A stretch of 64,000 nucleotides of DNA from Roseiarcus sp963753135. GTDB taxonomy: Bacteria; Pseudomonadota; Alphaproteobacteria; Rhizobiales; Beijerinckiaceae. Positions 63,854 to 64,000 of this stretch are shown here, in pieces. The position numbers and the translations under genes were made by a program. The notes under the pieces were generated by a model. It worked only from the letters and a program-made list of their open reading frames with translations, was not told the DNA's origin and made no database searches. Within the stretch, counting starts at the first letter, position 1, and every line of letters begins with the position of its first letter. The stretch spans positions 744,001-808,000 of the forward strand of contig CAVWBA010000001.1 of assembly GCA_963753135.1 (NCBI GenBank). The letters run 5' to 3'.

Positions 63854-64000
63854 CGCCCAAGCGCGATCCGATTGAACATTCCTCCGCCAACAGGCCCGAG
63901 GAAAGAAGGGAACGTCGGATCCGCTTCGCAACCAGTAAGTAGTAAAAGCAGCACAATTTCGCGTTCGCAAGTGTTTCGAGTCGTGATATTGACTATGTTC

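Noticed and set aside
1..64000. tRNA, rRNA, CRISPR array, riboswitch
   Set aside because: I scanned for tRNA arms, direct-repeat arrays and conserved riboswitch cores (SAM-II, TPP, cobalamin) and saw none that I could defend.

Overview
This 64 kb window is GC-rich bacterial DNA. Its gene set points to an alphaproteobacterium of the order Hyphomicrobiales (Rhizobiales), probably near the Methylocystaceae/Beijerinckiaceae. The pointers are hopanoid genes (hpnL, hpnN), the order yajC-secD-secF-Mth938-squalene/phytoene synthase, divergent lysC and ubiG, a class II DAHP synthase and a BjaI/RpaI-like acyl-homoserine-lactone synthase. The family assignment is inference. I found no rRNA, tRNA or CRISPR array.

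Layout. 0.2-6 kb: a DUF2147 protein, a tandem pair of small membrane proteins resembling Pycsar effectors, an MFS symporter, a cyclic-nucleotide-binding protein and nadE. 6-15.7 kb: an acyltransferase, DAHP synthase, a TetR/DUF4267/SnoaL module with a clear operator, fabI, a sigma/anti-sigma pair, a DnaJ-like co-chaperone, pdxH and a SIS-domain enzyme. 15.7-17.4 kb: an AT-richer island with a metallopeptidase-LysM protein. 17.4-25.3 kb: a MOSC-reductase fusion, then a lipid block (CDP-alcohol phosphotransferase, hpnL, mlaA, hpnN). 25.3-28.3 kb: a mobile, decaying, AT-rich segment with a chimeric IS scar, a PEPxxWA-CTERM protein, its decayed paralogue and an IS630 fragment. 28.3-33.3 kb: a complete livKHMGF operon. 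33.7-34.9 kb: an IS630 element. 35-40.4 kb: aqpZ, then yajC-secDF and two downstream genes. 40.4-48.2 kb: a second Liv-type transporter with duplicated binding proteins and a fused LivG-LivF ATPase, then an oxalate/formate-type MFS antiporter with a 43-residue partner protein. 48.4-58.6 kb: a phosphate transporter, M20 peptidase, SDR, HD protein, cbpAM, a glycine-rich membrane protein, a BON-LysM protein, lysC and ubiG. 58.6-60.2 kb: scars of an IS, an integrase and a hexulose-phosphate-synthase-like gene. 60.3-64 kb: an ArsR-methyltransferase/metF operon with a palindromic operator, then a long noncoding stretch and luxI.

The main caveat is that about eighteen genes change reading frame once or more. 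In every case I could resolve, one extra base restores the frame, often in a homopolymer (secD, nadE, ubiG, pdxH, luxI and others). I read this as systematic insertion error in the assembly, so these genes are annotated as whole genes. Truly decayed loci (IS fragments, the PEP-CTERM paralogue, integrase, HUMPS fragment) are listed as pseudogenes.

No single undescribed system is proven here. The best leads are the tandem Pycsar-effector-like pair without a visible cyclase, the metallopeptidase-LysM protein in its AT-rich island, the antiporter with its tiny partner, and the self-overlapping operator of the ArsR-methyltransferase/metF unit.
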